Shown piece by piece: positions 48,554 to 60,011 of a stretch of DNA of 64,000 nucleotides. The DNA comes from Chlorokybus atmophyticus (taxonomy: Eukaryota; Streptophyta; Chlorokybophyceae; Chlorokybales; Chlorokybaceae): assembly GCA_009103225.1 (NCBI GenBank), contig RHPI01000810.1:239498-303497 (forward strand), written 5' to 3'. The position numbers and the translations under genes are program-made. The notes beneath the pieces were generated by a model. That model saw only the letters and a program-made list of their open reading frames with translations. It made no database searches and had not been told where the DNA came from. Position 1 is the stretch's first letter. Each line of letters begins with the position of its first letter.

Positions 48554-50700
48554 GGCTGTAATCAGTCTCAACCACTCTTTGCGATCTACTAAAGCAACTC
48601 ATCCTGAGGATACAGCTGCAGAAAAAGAGAGAGCACACGGACGGCAAACGTGGAGCACCTCAGCAGTTTGAGAGGTCCCGCTTCGATAAGCCAAAGGTGA
48701 CTTGTGCTTCTTGCAGGAAGCCTGGTCACACGGCAGATCGTTGTTGGCAGCTGCACCTTGAGCTCAAGGCCTCTGCGTCTTAAAAGATGGGCAAGGGCAA
48801 AGGCCATTAGACTCAGCAGCAGCTGTAGGGATTAGCCATGGCCACTGTGCCAAGAGACGCTGATTTGGACATTATATCTGTTTTACATACGCATGGTGCT
48901 ACACATGCTTGGTTTGATCATGATACGTTGCCTGTATTGCGGCGTGATGAACCAGTGCATGATGCGCGTGTGTTTCTTTCGTGCAAACCAGCTGACTTAG
49001 CAACTAATTTAGCAGAGTTTGCTATATTTCAAAACAGCATCCTGCTATCACAGGGTATGTCCTCATGCCATGCTACCATGGCTCATGGTCCAAATGATCA
49101 TCACATGGATACGTTGTGGTTAAGTTCAAGCGGATAATCGATATGCCTACTTCCAAAAAGTTGGTGGTGCTTCCGCCGCACAGTGACCATGCGCTTGTGG
49201 CCGCAGTTAATGGTCATCTTATTCCCTTACTATAGACCTTTCAGGGTTCTTTAGCGGGTTATCATGCTTCATTTGTGTTGGACACTGCTGCCACGCTTAG
49301 CTTCATTGATCATGCGTTTGAGAAACGCTTATCGTTGGCTATGTCACCAGCAAACATGCTGTTGCATGCCGCAGGGCGTAACGCTTTGCCTCTATATGGC
49401 GTGGTCAATGCACGCATGCGCATTGGTGCATACTCGGGCGTGTTTAACCTGTTAGTCACAGATCTTGGGATTGACAATACTAATGTCATACTGGGGCTTG
49501 ATTGGCAACAAGCTGTGCATCTAACTCTGTACACATATGCGAAGACATGTCCTGTACGCAAAGATAAGCGTAAAGTTACGCTCACCACGCAACTGCGACG
49601 AACTGCCAGAGCCTGCAGGGCTTTAAAATGCTCTGCAAGCCAAACGTGTGTATCGCAAACACAAATCAATGGCCTTTTTGGCTCATGTACGTGCTTCTTC
49701 CAATGCCAACAGCGCTGCCATAAATGGCAATCCTACAATGCAACAAGTGGTGACCACATTTAGCGATGTCTTTGCTGACGCTTTGCCGGAACTACCACCA
49801 GATAGAGGTATTGGTCGTACCATTCCTATAGAAGTAGGATCTGCCCCTCCTTCACGATCTACCTATAGGCTAAGTCATGTAGAGTGGGTAGAAATGGAAA
49901 AGCAGATCAAAGAGTTATTGGCCAAAAGTTCAGCCGAGTAAATCCCCATACGGCTCTCCCATTCTCTTTGTGCGAAAGAAAAACGGGAAGCTATGCATGT
50001 ATGTGAATCATCGTGCATTGAACAAGATCACGGTCAAAAATAGGTACCCTTTACCACGCATTGATAACATGCTGGACTCATTGTTGGGGAGTAAGTGCTT
50101 TACATCACTCGACTTGACCAATGGTTATCAAATCTAGTTGCATCCTGATTATGTACATAAGATTGCTTTCAGAACGCCGATTGGCCATTATTAATACAAG
50201 GTGTTGCTGTTTGGTTCGACCAACGCACCCGCAGTCTTTCAAGCCTGCGGATGAATGCTGTGTTTGGCGACTTGCTTAACAAGTTTGCAAAGGTCTACCT
50301 GGATGACATTATTGTTCAGAGTAATGATGTGGATGAACATCAACAACATGTGGCAATTGTTCTTGAGCGACTGCGAAAGCACAAGTTGTTTGCCAACCTC
50401 AGTAAATGCAATTTTGGTAAGCAGGAGTTGCCATACTTGGGGCACATTGTTGGTGCTAATGGCATCAAGCCTGATTCTATTAAAGTTAAGGTCGTGGAAG
50501 ATCGGCCTACACCTCGCAATCAGCATGAGCAGGTGTCATTTTTGGGCCAGGCTAACTACTTTCGACGTTTTATACTCGGTTACAGTTCATTGACTTTGCC
50601 GTTGACAACATTGTTGCGACAAGGACAATGCTTTACATGGGATGCAAAACATGACGAATTCATGCGCCTGATGAAGCGTGCACTGTTCTAACATCTGCAC
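48554..50700 (+). pseudogene. Old Ty3/Gypsy element, right part: gag zinc knuckle, protease, reverse transcriptase remnants
   Basis: It resumes after the GGCTG duplication. A zinc knuckle CASCRKPGHTADRC lies at about 48700-48740. A protease-like segment VLDTAATLSFIDHAFEKRL (about 49276) and NVILGLDWQQAV follow. RT remnants read KKNGKLCMYVNHRALNKITV, SLDLTNGYQ (then a stop), YLDDIIVQSNDVDEHQ and LPYLGHIVGANGIKPD, with several stops (near 49940, 50136 and 50193). Similarity ends in the RNase H entry region near 50700; no integrase or 3' LTR is seen. It is an inactive relic of a different Gypsy lineage from the intact element. Confidence 0.85.
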
Positions 50701-51560
50701 CTGTACTGAGCGGCAAGACGGTGACTAAGCAAGCACATTAGCTCAGGCGGGAAGCTCACCAAGCTTTCATGGCATAATGCGGAGCTGGCGCGTGCAAGGT
50801 GTCCGCGCTCGTTGCCGAGGTGGCGGAGTTAAAGGCGGCACTAGCGGGCTGCGCACGCAGCCGGAAGGCAAGGGAGTTCGACATGAAAAGGATGATAAGG
50901 GTGGAGGTGCGTACGCGTACTTGGCGTATGGAGTGTGACGTTGTGCAGCCCGAAGACGGCTACGGCAGCTACGGGGACTGCGTGCGCTGCACCAGCATCT
51001 ACGGCGGCGGTATCGCCCTACATGCGAGGCAAGGGGGTCCGCGTTGCAGCCTCAAATGTGTAAAATTGCTGGGGGTTATGCGGAACCGTTCACACCAGCT
51101 AGTGCATGTCCACGCGCAACATCGGCACGTGTGACGGCGACAACAGGAGGCCATGGCAGCTACCGTAGCTCCGGCGGAGGTGTCGGCGACGTCGGCGTTG
51201 ACATTGCCTTTGGTGAGGGGGTTCATGAAGGTGGAGCAGCATGAATGCATGCGTATTGATGTGAAGAACGATGTGGATGAGGGGAAGATGCAGTTCATGA
51301 AGAGTTTGGCTTTTTTGTTGAATACGGCGTTGCACAAGTCAGCCCTACATGCGCGCAAGACATGAAGGTGACAACGGCGGCGCATGCGGATGCAAGTGCA
51401 GTCCATGAGCTGGTGGGGACGCAAACTTTTTTTAATAAGTAGTATTCCATCTTTTAGAGGAAATTGATTAGAAGCTATTCTATACAGATAAAGAGGGCCA
51501 ACAACCTCCTTGGCCGCAAAATCGATAACCACGAGCAGGGTGCCAGCCTACGTAGGTCGC
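50701..51560. other. Retroelement-derived or unassigned sequence
   Basis: An open frame at about 50799-51134 (MSALVAEVAELKAALAGC...) has no recognised domain. Short frames continue to 51365. The GC-rich content and position between retroelement remnants suggest further decayed mobile DNA. Confidence 0.3.
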
Positions 51561-51564
51561 GTCA

Positions 51565-52445
51565 ATGCACCATCAGGTATTGATTCGTTTTCTAACCTAT
51601 CCTACCAGTCCATGGATGCAGCTGGTAGTTTTTGAAAAACCTACCACCTTCATCCATCCATCAGCCCATGTTAACGTTAAAGGATGTCGGATGCACTTGG
51701 AAGCGTCTGGAGTGCGTGTTGGGGCAGATCATAGTATTGAAGCATGCGACAGCCGGCGCAACTACGCAAGTCACTTTGGATTGCTAGGCAATTGTGAAGA
51801 GGAGTTTAAGGTAGTTCATTATAAAGAAAAGGAGCTGCATGGAATGACTAACAATGAGCAAGAGTTGGAGGTGGATGTGGGCATGATAGAAGTAGTGAAC
51901 GGCCTGCACATGAGGGTGGAAGAGCCGGTGCAGCTGGAGTTGTCGGCGGCTTTGTCGAGGCCGGTTGAGAGGCTTCATGTTGTTGCGATGGTGGCAACAA
52001 TGGACAGCACTTATGGTCATGTGCTGCTGAACGTGTACACAGCGGAGCGCATGCTCATAGATACATGTGCGCAACCGGTGATACTTGGAGCGAGAGTGGC
52101 GGCGCGCATAGGTTGCAGCTGCAGCCGAAGGATTAGTATTGGGCGCCATGTCCGTGGCATCTCAAGACAGCTGGAGGAGGAGTTGAGGCGGTGTTTGCAA
52201 TGACATTAGAGCCCGTGCAGATCAAGTTTACTACACATGGTGGAGGGCGAACCACCCTTGATGTTCATTGTCTTATCACCGACGGGGGGAGCTATGATGT
52301 ACTATTGGGGCAGGAGTTCTTATATCCAGTAGGAGGAGGAGTGGACAACTGGCTGGAGCAGGGCTTTTTTAGACCTGGGTGGGAGCATGCTGACTGTGAG
52401 AAGGCGTTGGTCCCGTTGCCAGTGATAGAGGTTGAGGACGCTTGA
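51565..52445 (+). pseudogene. Retropepsin-like polyprotein fragment, frameshifted
   Basis: Two overlapping frames (51565-52203 and 52191-52445) together form one region. The first carries DSRRNYASHFGLLGNCEEEF and ends with the protease-like active site LIDTCAQPVILGARVAARIG (D-T-C in place of D-T/S-G). The second continues with VQIKFTTHGG, LDVHCLITDGGSYDVLLGQEFLYPVGGGVDNW and FRPGWE. This pattern resembles retropepsin-like domains of green-algal retroelement proteins, from memory only. The shift near 52195 breaks the gene. Confidence 0.5.
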
Positions 52446-52597
52446 AGCCAAAGGGTGGACGGATGCGATGATGTGTGTGGGCGAAGGCGAATGCGGAGGT
52501 CAGCTGGCATTCTCGGGACGTGAACACCAGCAAAGGAGGTGTGATGCGGGCTTGTTGTGAGGGTCGTGTCATGTGTATGAGCATGTACATCAGTGGG

Positions 52598-52998
52598 GCA
52601 GCTTTTGGAGGATCCTGAGCTAGCATACGTGCATGGTGGAAGCCACAATGTATGAAGATGGAGAAGGTGCAGCATCATGAGGCCATGACGAGCTGGTAGA
52701 CGACATCCTCGAGCAACGACGAGTTTTGGCGCGATTGCTGTTATGCGCATGCGTGTCGGTGGCGCATGGCATCGGTTATGAAGGCTTTTGGGGTCAGATT
52801 TTCATGAGTCAGAGCTGAGTTACGGTCAGCACAGCGAGGTGTAACTCAATAACGCTAGGGCAACTTCTGGAGGATTTTGAGCTAGCATACGTGCATTGAG
52901 GAAGCCATGGTGTACGAAGATGGAAAAGGTGCAGCATTGCGAGGCCATGACGAGCTCGTGGACGACATCCTCGAGCAACGACATGACTTGACACGATG
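52598..52998 (+). repeat. Diverged direct repeat, two copies of about 140 bp
   Basis: Copy A (52598-52737) and copy B (52860-52998) share TTGAGCTAGCATACGTGCAT or close variants, GAAGATGGA(G/A)AAGGTGCAGC, GAGGCCATGACGAGCT and GACATCCTCGAGCAACGAC, with scattered substitutions. About 120 bp separate them. No coding sense is evident. Confidence 0.85.
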
Positions 52999-55103
52999 GG
53001 TACTTGTATCACAAAATACATAAAGTGGGTTCTTTGCGGGGAGCATGAGTCACATGCCCGCTATTTTGCAAGGCATATTGTGTGATATGAACGTGTGAGA
53101 CATGACTTGCAGCCATCATTCAAGGGTAAGGGCATGCAGGCGAGTCCAAACTCAAGCTGCCGCCACAATCAGTGTTACGATAGCTTTTGAAAGGGAGCTT
53201 GAATAACTTTAACCTCAACATGTAAGCGCCTTTTGCTTAGCCTTGGCCTGGTGGAAATGCTCGACGTAACAATTAGCACTGCCCATTTTGGCAGCGGCTA
53301 ACTCGTGGAGCTGTGCGTCACATGTGGGGATCATGCAAACCTTGGTTGCTGTCGCTGTCGCTGCTACTGCCAACCTCCCCTGCCTGCTACTTGCTATCAA
53401 TTCTAATCGCCAGATTGTTTTTGATTTGCACTCAATTGTTAGGAGTTGAGGCTAGCCCAGACTTTGGGCCCCAGAGCATTGTGTGTTGCTTGTTTGCTCA
53501 ATTATTCATTGACTCCTACTCTCGTGCTATGCTTTTTTATGCTTATGCATGCAAGCGCAGTGTAAATGTGCTGCAATATCTGATGCAAATTGCCGTGTGC
53601 AAGGAGTGAGGCTTTCAGTGCATGCTGCTATTGTGGATTGAATTTCCGTACATACATGCAATGCACTTGTACAGATGTTCGATTATGCGTGTAGCGCTGC
53701 AGGTGTCACAGTCACACACTACAATTGTCCACCTTAAAGATGCTGATGACAATTAATGGGTCCGTTGTGCAAGCACATATGTGACAAAGCGGGTGGGTTT
53801 TGTGCAAATACCAACATTCAATAAATGTCATTGTTAACTACGGCTATCGTGAGTAATTGAGGTCATTGGTGAAATGATGAAAACGGGGTGACGCCACCGC
53901 GTTTTATTTGCAATGCAATTGCATTGGAGCTGTCATATAATGCAACTTGGGTATTGATGGTGCTTATTGCAACAGTGGTCCTCGATAAGGCTAAGCACAG
54001 GATGAATGTGCATGATGTAAAAATGCCCCCTTGAACATGAAAGTTATCAACCAGAAAGTTTCGATGTGCTATTAAAATGCAAGTATAGGGTAAAGATCGT
54101 AGTATGTCATGCACAATAAGTGTATGTGTGACGCATCAATGCGTGCTGCTATTGTGCTTTGGACCTTCGTACACACCGACAAACAAGCGACCTACACCAA
54201 CAACGAGTCCTTAGCAAGCATTAAGACTATCACATCTCTCATCACCGATCAATTTGCGCCGGCAAGTAAACCCTCTCTTATTGCACATCAGCTGGTTAAG
54301 TTGTTTACTTGCCTGACTGTCAGCAAATGTGCGCGTGTTTGGTTTATAATGATGTGTTGCATAGGAACTGAACGCTTGTGCATGTGCTTGATCGGCCTGC
54401 CCAACTTGACTAATGTATGTGTGTACACGTGTCCCGACTGCACAAATATATCTATACTGTACTTTTGCATATTGAGGCATCTCGCTGGGATAGTATGTTT
54501 GCTACACCAGCATTCCAAACAGCGGCAATTGATCTGCAGTACTTGAATAAACCAGAATAATCGTAAACACAAATATTGCATTTTATGAAGTGCCACGCAG
54601 GGCCAGGTAGAGCTCAACTATCCTATTGATGACTAGGCTGGCAACCCATATAATTGGGTCGACTAGACAACGGCAACAGGCACTGCTCTGATGCATTTGC
54701 AAGCATCCTTCTCAAAGACAGTGTACCAACAAGTCGCACAACCTGCGGGCAAGAGAAAACTGTCAGCCAAGGAAGGCAGACACAGCAGCAGTTCTGGGAA
54801 ACGTTGGGTCATGCACCAACCTGGCAAGCTGCGAAAGTTGCACATGGCCTTCCATAAGAAATTGTTTCTGCCTCACAACAGAGCCAGAGAGTTTCTGGAT
54901 CTGGAGGAACAATGCTAAAACTCGCCACGCAGTACAATGCTGGCGTCAACAATGTATCCCAAAGCTGTCCTAAAAACCTATCAATGCTGCAACTGCTGCA
55001 GTTAGCAGACGTGCAATGTAGTACTATGTAAAAGGGAAACGGGTTGTGTGGGTGCTGTGGCGACAGTGGTGCAACAGCCCCTATGTTGCCGCGCTGCTGA
55101 TAC
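52999..55103. other. Intergenic region, no gene recognised
   Basis: About 2.1 kb with moderate AT content. Frames at 53313-53609 and 54109-54546 are open but show no domain and no homology I recognise. It should include the 3' UTR of the minus-strand DYRK gene near its right end. Confidence 0.4.
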
Positions 55104-57533
55104 TCATAGCCGCTTGCGCTCCCTGGGGGTTGTGGGTGCTTTGTCTATGGGAGGAAAAACAGCTCGGTCACTACCAAACACAGGGGCAAGTGTGCGTGCG
55201 TTTTGCTCCGGTGCTATTCTGGAGGACAAGGCATCTTGTGAAGGTTTGCCACTGGTTGCTTTCACCATGCTGGTGGGGTAGCTGCCAGGCACAGTCTTGT
55301 TAGGATTGTTGTACTGCAGCATCCTCAGTGAACTCGACAATGGGATGGTACGAGCACTCACTTGGTCCTTTTCGCTCGCAGAGCTTCACTTGAAAATGGT
55401 GACACTGTAGACCGATACGTGGACAAAGGCACGGCGCCCTCGGTAATCCACTCATGCTGCATTGCCTCTTCAGGTGACGCCCTCTCCTTGGGATCCCATT
55501 TCAAGCACATCTGACAAAACATAAGTGAGCCGACAGCACAAGACAGAGTGTGCATATGCAGAGCAACAATTTCATGTATCACTTGCTTACCGACAGAAAG
55601 TCAACGAAGGCGGCATCATTGCAATGGATGGCAGTTGCCAGGTCCTTAGAACCGGGCCGCCTTTTTCGGCCTCGCGAGTTGGCGACAATGCGTGGGCTGT
55701 TGTTGGAATCAAAGAACAACTTTTTCCTTGAAGAGGCCTCGATGAGGCTTTTGCTGGGGACGCCCAAGACTTCCATAATACAGGCCATCTGTTCAGTCTC
55801 ATCCTCACCAGGAAACAGTGGATACCCTGTGCACATTGCAAAAGGTAAGTGCAACTGTACTAGTGCGCTGATGTACCCAGTACCATAAGCAACTAATGCA
55901 CACCTGTATACAATTCCGCCAGAATGCAGCCAAAGCTCCACATGTCAATCTTGGTGTCATATGGCAGGCCAAGTATCACTTCAGGAGAGCGGTAAAAGCG
56001 GCTCTGGATGTAGGTGTAAACCCGCTCATCTTCGTAACAGCTACTGCCAAGGTCAATGATTTTGATTGCTGACTTTGTCGGAGACTTCAGCAGGATGTTC
56101 TCTGGCTTCAGATCACAGTGAATGACTCGATTCTTCTTCAAGAACTTAAGGGACACAAGCAGCTGTGCCGCAAACCGCCGAATGAGCCCCAGGCTCAGGC
56201 CTTGGAAGTTGTTGTTCTTAATGAACTCGTATAGGTTGATGCTGTGAAGCTCGAAAGATATGCACAGATGGTCTCTGAAGTAGAAGTACTCGTACATTTG
56301 AACAACGTTTGCCAAAGACTCAGGATCCTGCACATAAGAATTATAAGCGCTGCATGAAAGAAATGCCAGCCATACAGGCAACAACTGCCAACTAACGTAC
56401 CTTCTGGCGCAGATGCTCAAGAACCTTGACCTCAACCAGAGCTTGATGGTGAAACCGCTTCTTGTTGCGGATAATTTTAACAGCTTTCAAGGAGTTGGTT
56501 TGATAGTCGAAGCACTTCAAGACTTGTCCAAAGCTTCCTTTTCCCAGAGTTGACAGCACCTCATATCGGTACCCAATATGGTCGTGAGAAACAACGTTGT
56601 AGTCACCCCGCTCGTCATCAAAACCATGGTTGAAGTTGCCTGGCAAGACTGTGCTCTTGACTTTCTGTGCCTTGTGACCAGTGAAGTATATCTGGGAGTA
56701 CTCCAGTATTTCACTCTCCTCGAAATCAGTCAGAGTGCCTGTGTGAGCCTTCAGTGCACCTGGGAGAGGTGGTGGCATTAGTCTCGTCCCGACAGCACTG
56801 CTGTAGACTTGCTGCGGCAAACTGAAAAACGCATACCGGCAGGTGTCATGGGGAGAGTGCTGCCTGTTGACCCTGTAGGTGTGGCACTCTGTGGACATAA
56901 CCAGTCAGCATTCCAGCTAGAAAGCAACAGTCGGGAGCTGAGAAAGTTGAGGGAGGTGGGCAGTACCTGCCGGTTCAAGTCCATCTCCCACTGCTCCGTG
57001 GGAGACTTTGGGGTGGTCCGAGATGTGAGCGCCTGCCTGGCAAGGTTCTCCTTCTGAACCTGCATGCGCGTAGGCCTTGCAGTCTGCGCATCGTCAACGC
57101 CAGCGCCACTACCAAAACCCAGTGGAACACTTGACTGATGGGATAGCATCTGCGATGCCATGGTTGTAGTTGGCACATCCGACAAGTGCTGTTCCTCCAA
57201 AAGGTTGGACAACCTGACAAGCATGACAGCGTGAGCAAGCCTGTAGCCAGAGTCCTGCTGGCCTTAACAGCAACCGTCACCCCACTACGCGTACCCTTTA
57301 TTGCCAAAGTAGGCGGATGCTGTGCTGCCTGTGTTGGTAGACCTTGCTGAAAGTGCCCCCGCGGTAGCTGCAACCCCATACCGAGCAGAGGCTCTCGCCG
57401 ATGGCTGCTGACCACTGGTTGGGCCTGACGGCCCGAGTGCATTGCGAGAGGCGGCGACCGTGGCAGGCCCAGTGACACGCCTTGGCGCCGACCTTGCTGT
57501 GGCCGCCATTGTGCTCAAGTGCTCAGCTGCCAT
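55104..57533 (-). CDS. DYRK-family dual-specificity protein kinase (DYRK2-like)
   Basis: The minus-strand kinase core is clear: the N-terminal NAPA/DH-type segment ([35 protein letters not shown]), lysine in [26 protein letters not shown] (about 56110-56145), [29 protein letters not shown] with the autophosphorylated Tyr-X-Tyr, [15 protein letters not shown], and [26 protein letters not shown]. These wordings match class-2 DYRKs (DYRK2/3/4). Core exons lie at about 56898-56400, 56325-55905, 55830-55590 and 55510-55361. A disordered Ser/Thr/Ala-rich N-terminus starts at 57533 (alternative ATG 57509). The tail ending [12 protein letters not shown] (stop 55104) joins by a splice I find only moderately convincing. 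One border near 56840 is unresolved. DYRKs phosphorylate Ser/Thr after self-activation on Tyr. Confidence 0.9.
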
Positions 57534-60011
57534 GTCGCCCCCCTATACACCAAAGTCATACAAGGCAAATGAGTCGGTGCAGTTCGCAACGAGGCTTCGC
57601 ATACAACGTGCTACGGCACTGACGGTGCGCTAACTTGCGTGACTCAAGCTAGTGCACGGCTCTTGTTCTGGCCAAGCGAACTTACAATGCAGTACTACGA
57701 CGCCTGACCTACTTGTGCGGAGCCCCGACAGCTGTTTGGTTAGCAACTTACCGCAATCTGCTTTGCGCGAGCCAAGTTGAGTGTGGGGAGGTTGGGCACT
57801 GCAACCTTCATGCCGGCAAACGAGCCAGCAGCGGTAGACATTGGCGCAGCTGCGGAGTTGAGCGAGAGAACTTGCAGGGGCATGGAGTCCGCGCCTCCCA
57901 TACAGCTTTGGGGCCGCCCTTATCATGCCCCCCGGAGCGTCATTCCAACACCCGCCAACGATTGTGGCCACCTCCTGCTGGGCCTGGCCTACCTTGCGGC
58001 ACCCGCCCTCGGGTTTTGTGCGCACTCAGAAACTTTGACAAGCGTGCACACCCACACTCTAGCTGACCACGACCGACGCTAGGTGACCGACGCCACCACT
58101 TCTACGCCAGCTTCCGCTCCTCTTGGACTAGCACCACGAGTAGACGATCTACACAGAGCAACACCACTACAAGAGCAGTCCAATAGCCCAATGAATCAAC
58201 AGATGCGTCTCCAAGCAGCCCGCCGTCAGCACGCCTCTCCGCCCACGCCGCGACCAACGCCCGCACCGACACTGCCACCTACGTCGCCGCCACCGCCGCC
58301 GCCCCAGTCCCAAAAACTTTCTATCATTGACCGCTTGACCAGGTGCATTTGACCGCGGCTGCCGCGGCGCATAATGTGCAACGTCGACCATTTAACCTTC
58401 GGCGACCTTTTGATCGGCTCCGTAGTCAAGGTGGTACTTCTACTGGCAGAAGGTATTGATATCCAGCAGAAATGCCCGGCGCCTAGCTCTCTGAGACCAG
58501 TCGGTAATGTTGTGCACCGTTAGCAATCCGATGAACGTGTTCTATTTTTGCGTCCGAGGAGTAACCGGGGACTGTTCTTGATGTAACCGAACCCATGCCG
58601 ATCTGTAATGCCCATTAACGGTACACGCTTACACTGACGGCCGTCAAAGTGTCAGTAGAGGATGAGTGCTTGCACCCAAATGTGATAGCTGAACGCAATA
58701 ATATCTGAGCCTACCATTAACCGTTTTTGTGAGGTCAGCCGCACGTGAATGGTTAGCAGTGACGGCGAGGACTGCTTGCCTTGTCCGAGGTGGTTCAGCT
58801 AACCAGCAGCCTCGGAGGCTGGACGCGAGCCAGTGCGCGCTGAATATGCCCGTCGCCATTGTGAGAAGCAACGGCAACGCAAATAGAATCTGACGCGGCA
58901 TACCTCCCAGAACGATGCGCACTGTAACTACGCGGGTGCATACCGCTGGCGGGCACACAAGGGATAAACGGGGCTGTACCATACTTGGGACAACTGCGGA
59001 ACCCAATAGTCTGGAGGGACCACTGCTTGCCAATTTTTGATTGGATGTGAGAGTTCCGTCAATCCATCATGCGCAAAGGGTTCACAGCTGTACTCAGGAA
59101 CATTGTCCTGAGCCTATAATCACTTGTTGGATTGAACCAGCTGTAAAACCCGCAACGTGGGCATCAATCGATGCGTTGCAGTGATGCCCGCATTAGGACA
59201 CCGCTTTTGTCACTATGACGTGCCCTAACATTGTGAACCAAAGCGAACGCGCCTCAAGTGAGGCGGCCGCGGAGTGAGTCAGCGCGGCGTAGTCAAACTT
59301 ACCGCGTGACGTGGCTGTAGAGGAACGACGCATCCCACGGCGCAACGTGACGCACAGCCAGCGCTGCGCGCTTTCCATCTGTCCCCCCGAAGTGACGAAG
59401 TGAATGGCGCAACCGCTGCCCATGCGACGGGACACGCGCGGTGCGTGGGTAATTTGGCACACCAGTCCAGGGAGGGGTGCGGCACAGTGCGGCTGGCACT
59501 TGAGGGCAGCACCAGCATCGTCCTTGTGCGATGCGCACAACAATTAGGGTTCGGTGCACAAAGCTGCCCAGTGGGTCCGACACTTGGTCGTTTGCTTGCA
59601 TGCAGCGGCGGGGGTGGTGTGGTGTGTGATCGTATACTCACGGGTGAAGCTGCAAGAAAACAGCAGAAGCATCGGCTTGGCTGCATGCACACACCATCTC
59701 TGTGCACACAATTGGCACGTACTAGCTACGGCTTGTTTGGCATGTTGCCGCTGAACAGCATGTCTGTTAGTGCACAACAACAGCTACATGCCTGCATCGG
59801 CTGCTTGCATTGCTTTCACTGATCGCAAATGCACTGCTTAACCTGTGAGAATTTCACACTCTTGTTTTGGCTTATAACAGTCTGCTTACTGTAGCTCCCC
59901 ATTGTTTATATATCTAAGTGTGCGGACTCGAGCAAGTACTGGGGAAAACTAGCTTCAGAGCAGGGTGTTCAGCGCTGTTATGCAGTGAGATTGTTGTAAA
60001 AACAGTGCAGC
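57534..60011. other. Divergent intergenic region between the DYRK and METTL3 genes
   Basis: No recognised gene. A proline-rich frame at 58083-58352 depends on a (CCG/CCA) repeat at about 58255-58310. A 12-bp palindrome TGACGGCCGTCA lies at about 58635-58646. The region should contain both promoters. Confidence 0.45.

Noticed and set aside
58083-58352. Proline-rich frame between the DYRK and METTL3 genes
   Set aside because: The coding look comes from a CCG/CCA repeat; no splice context or domain supports it.
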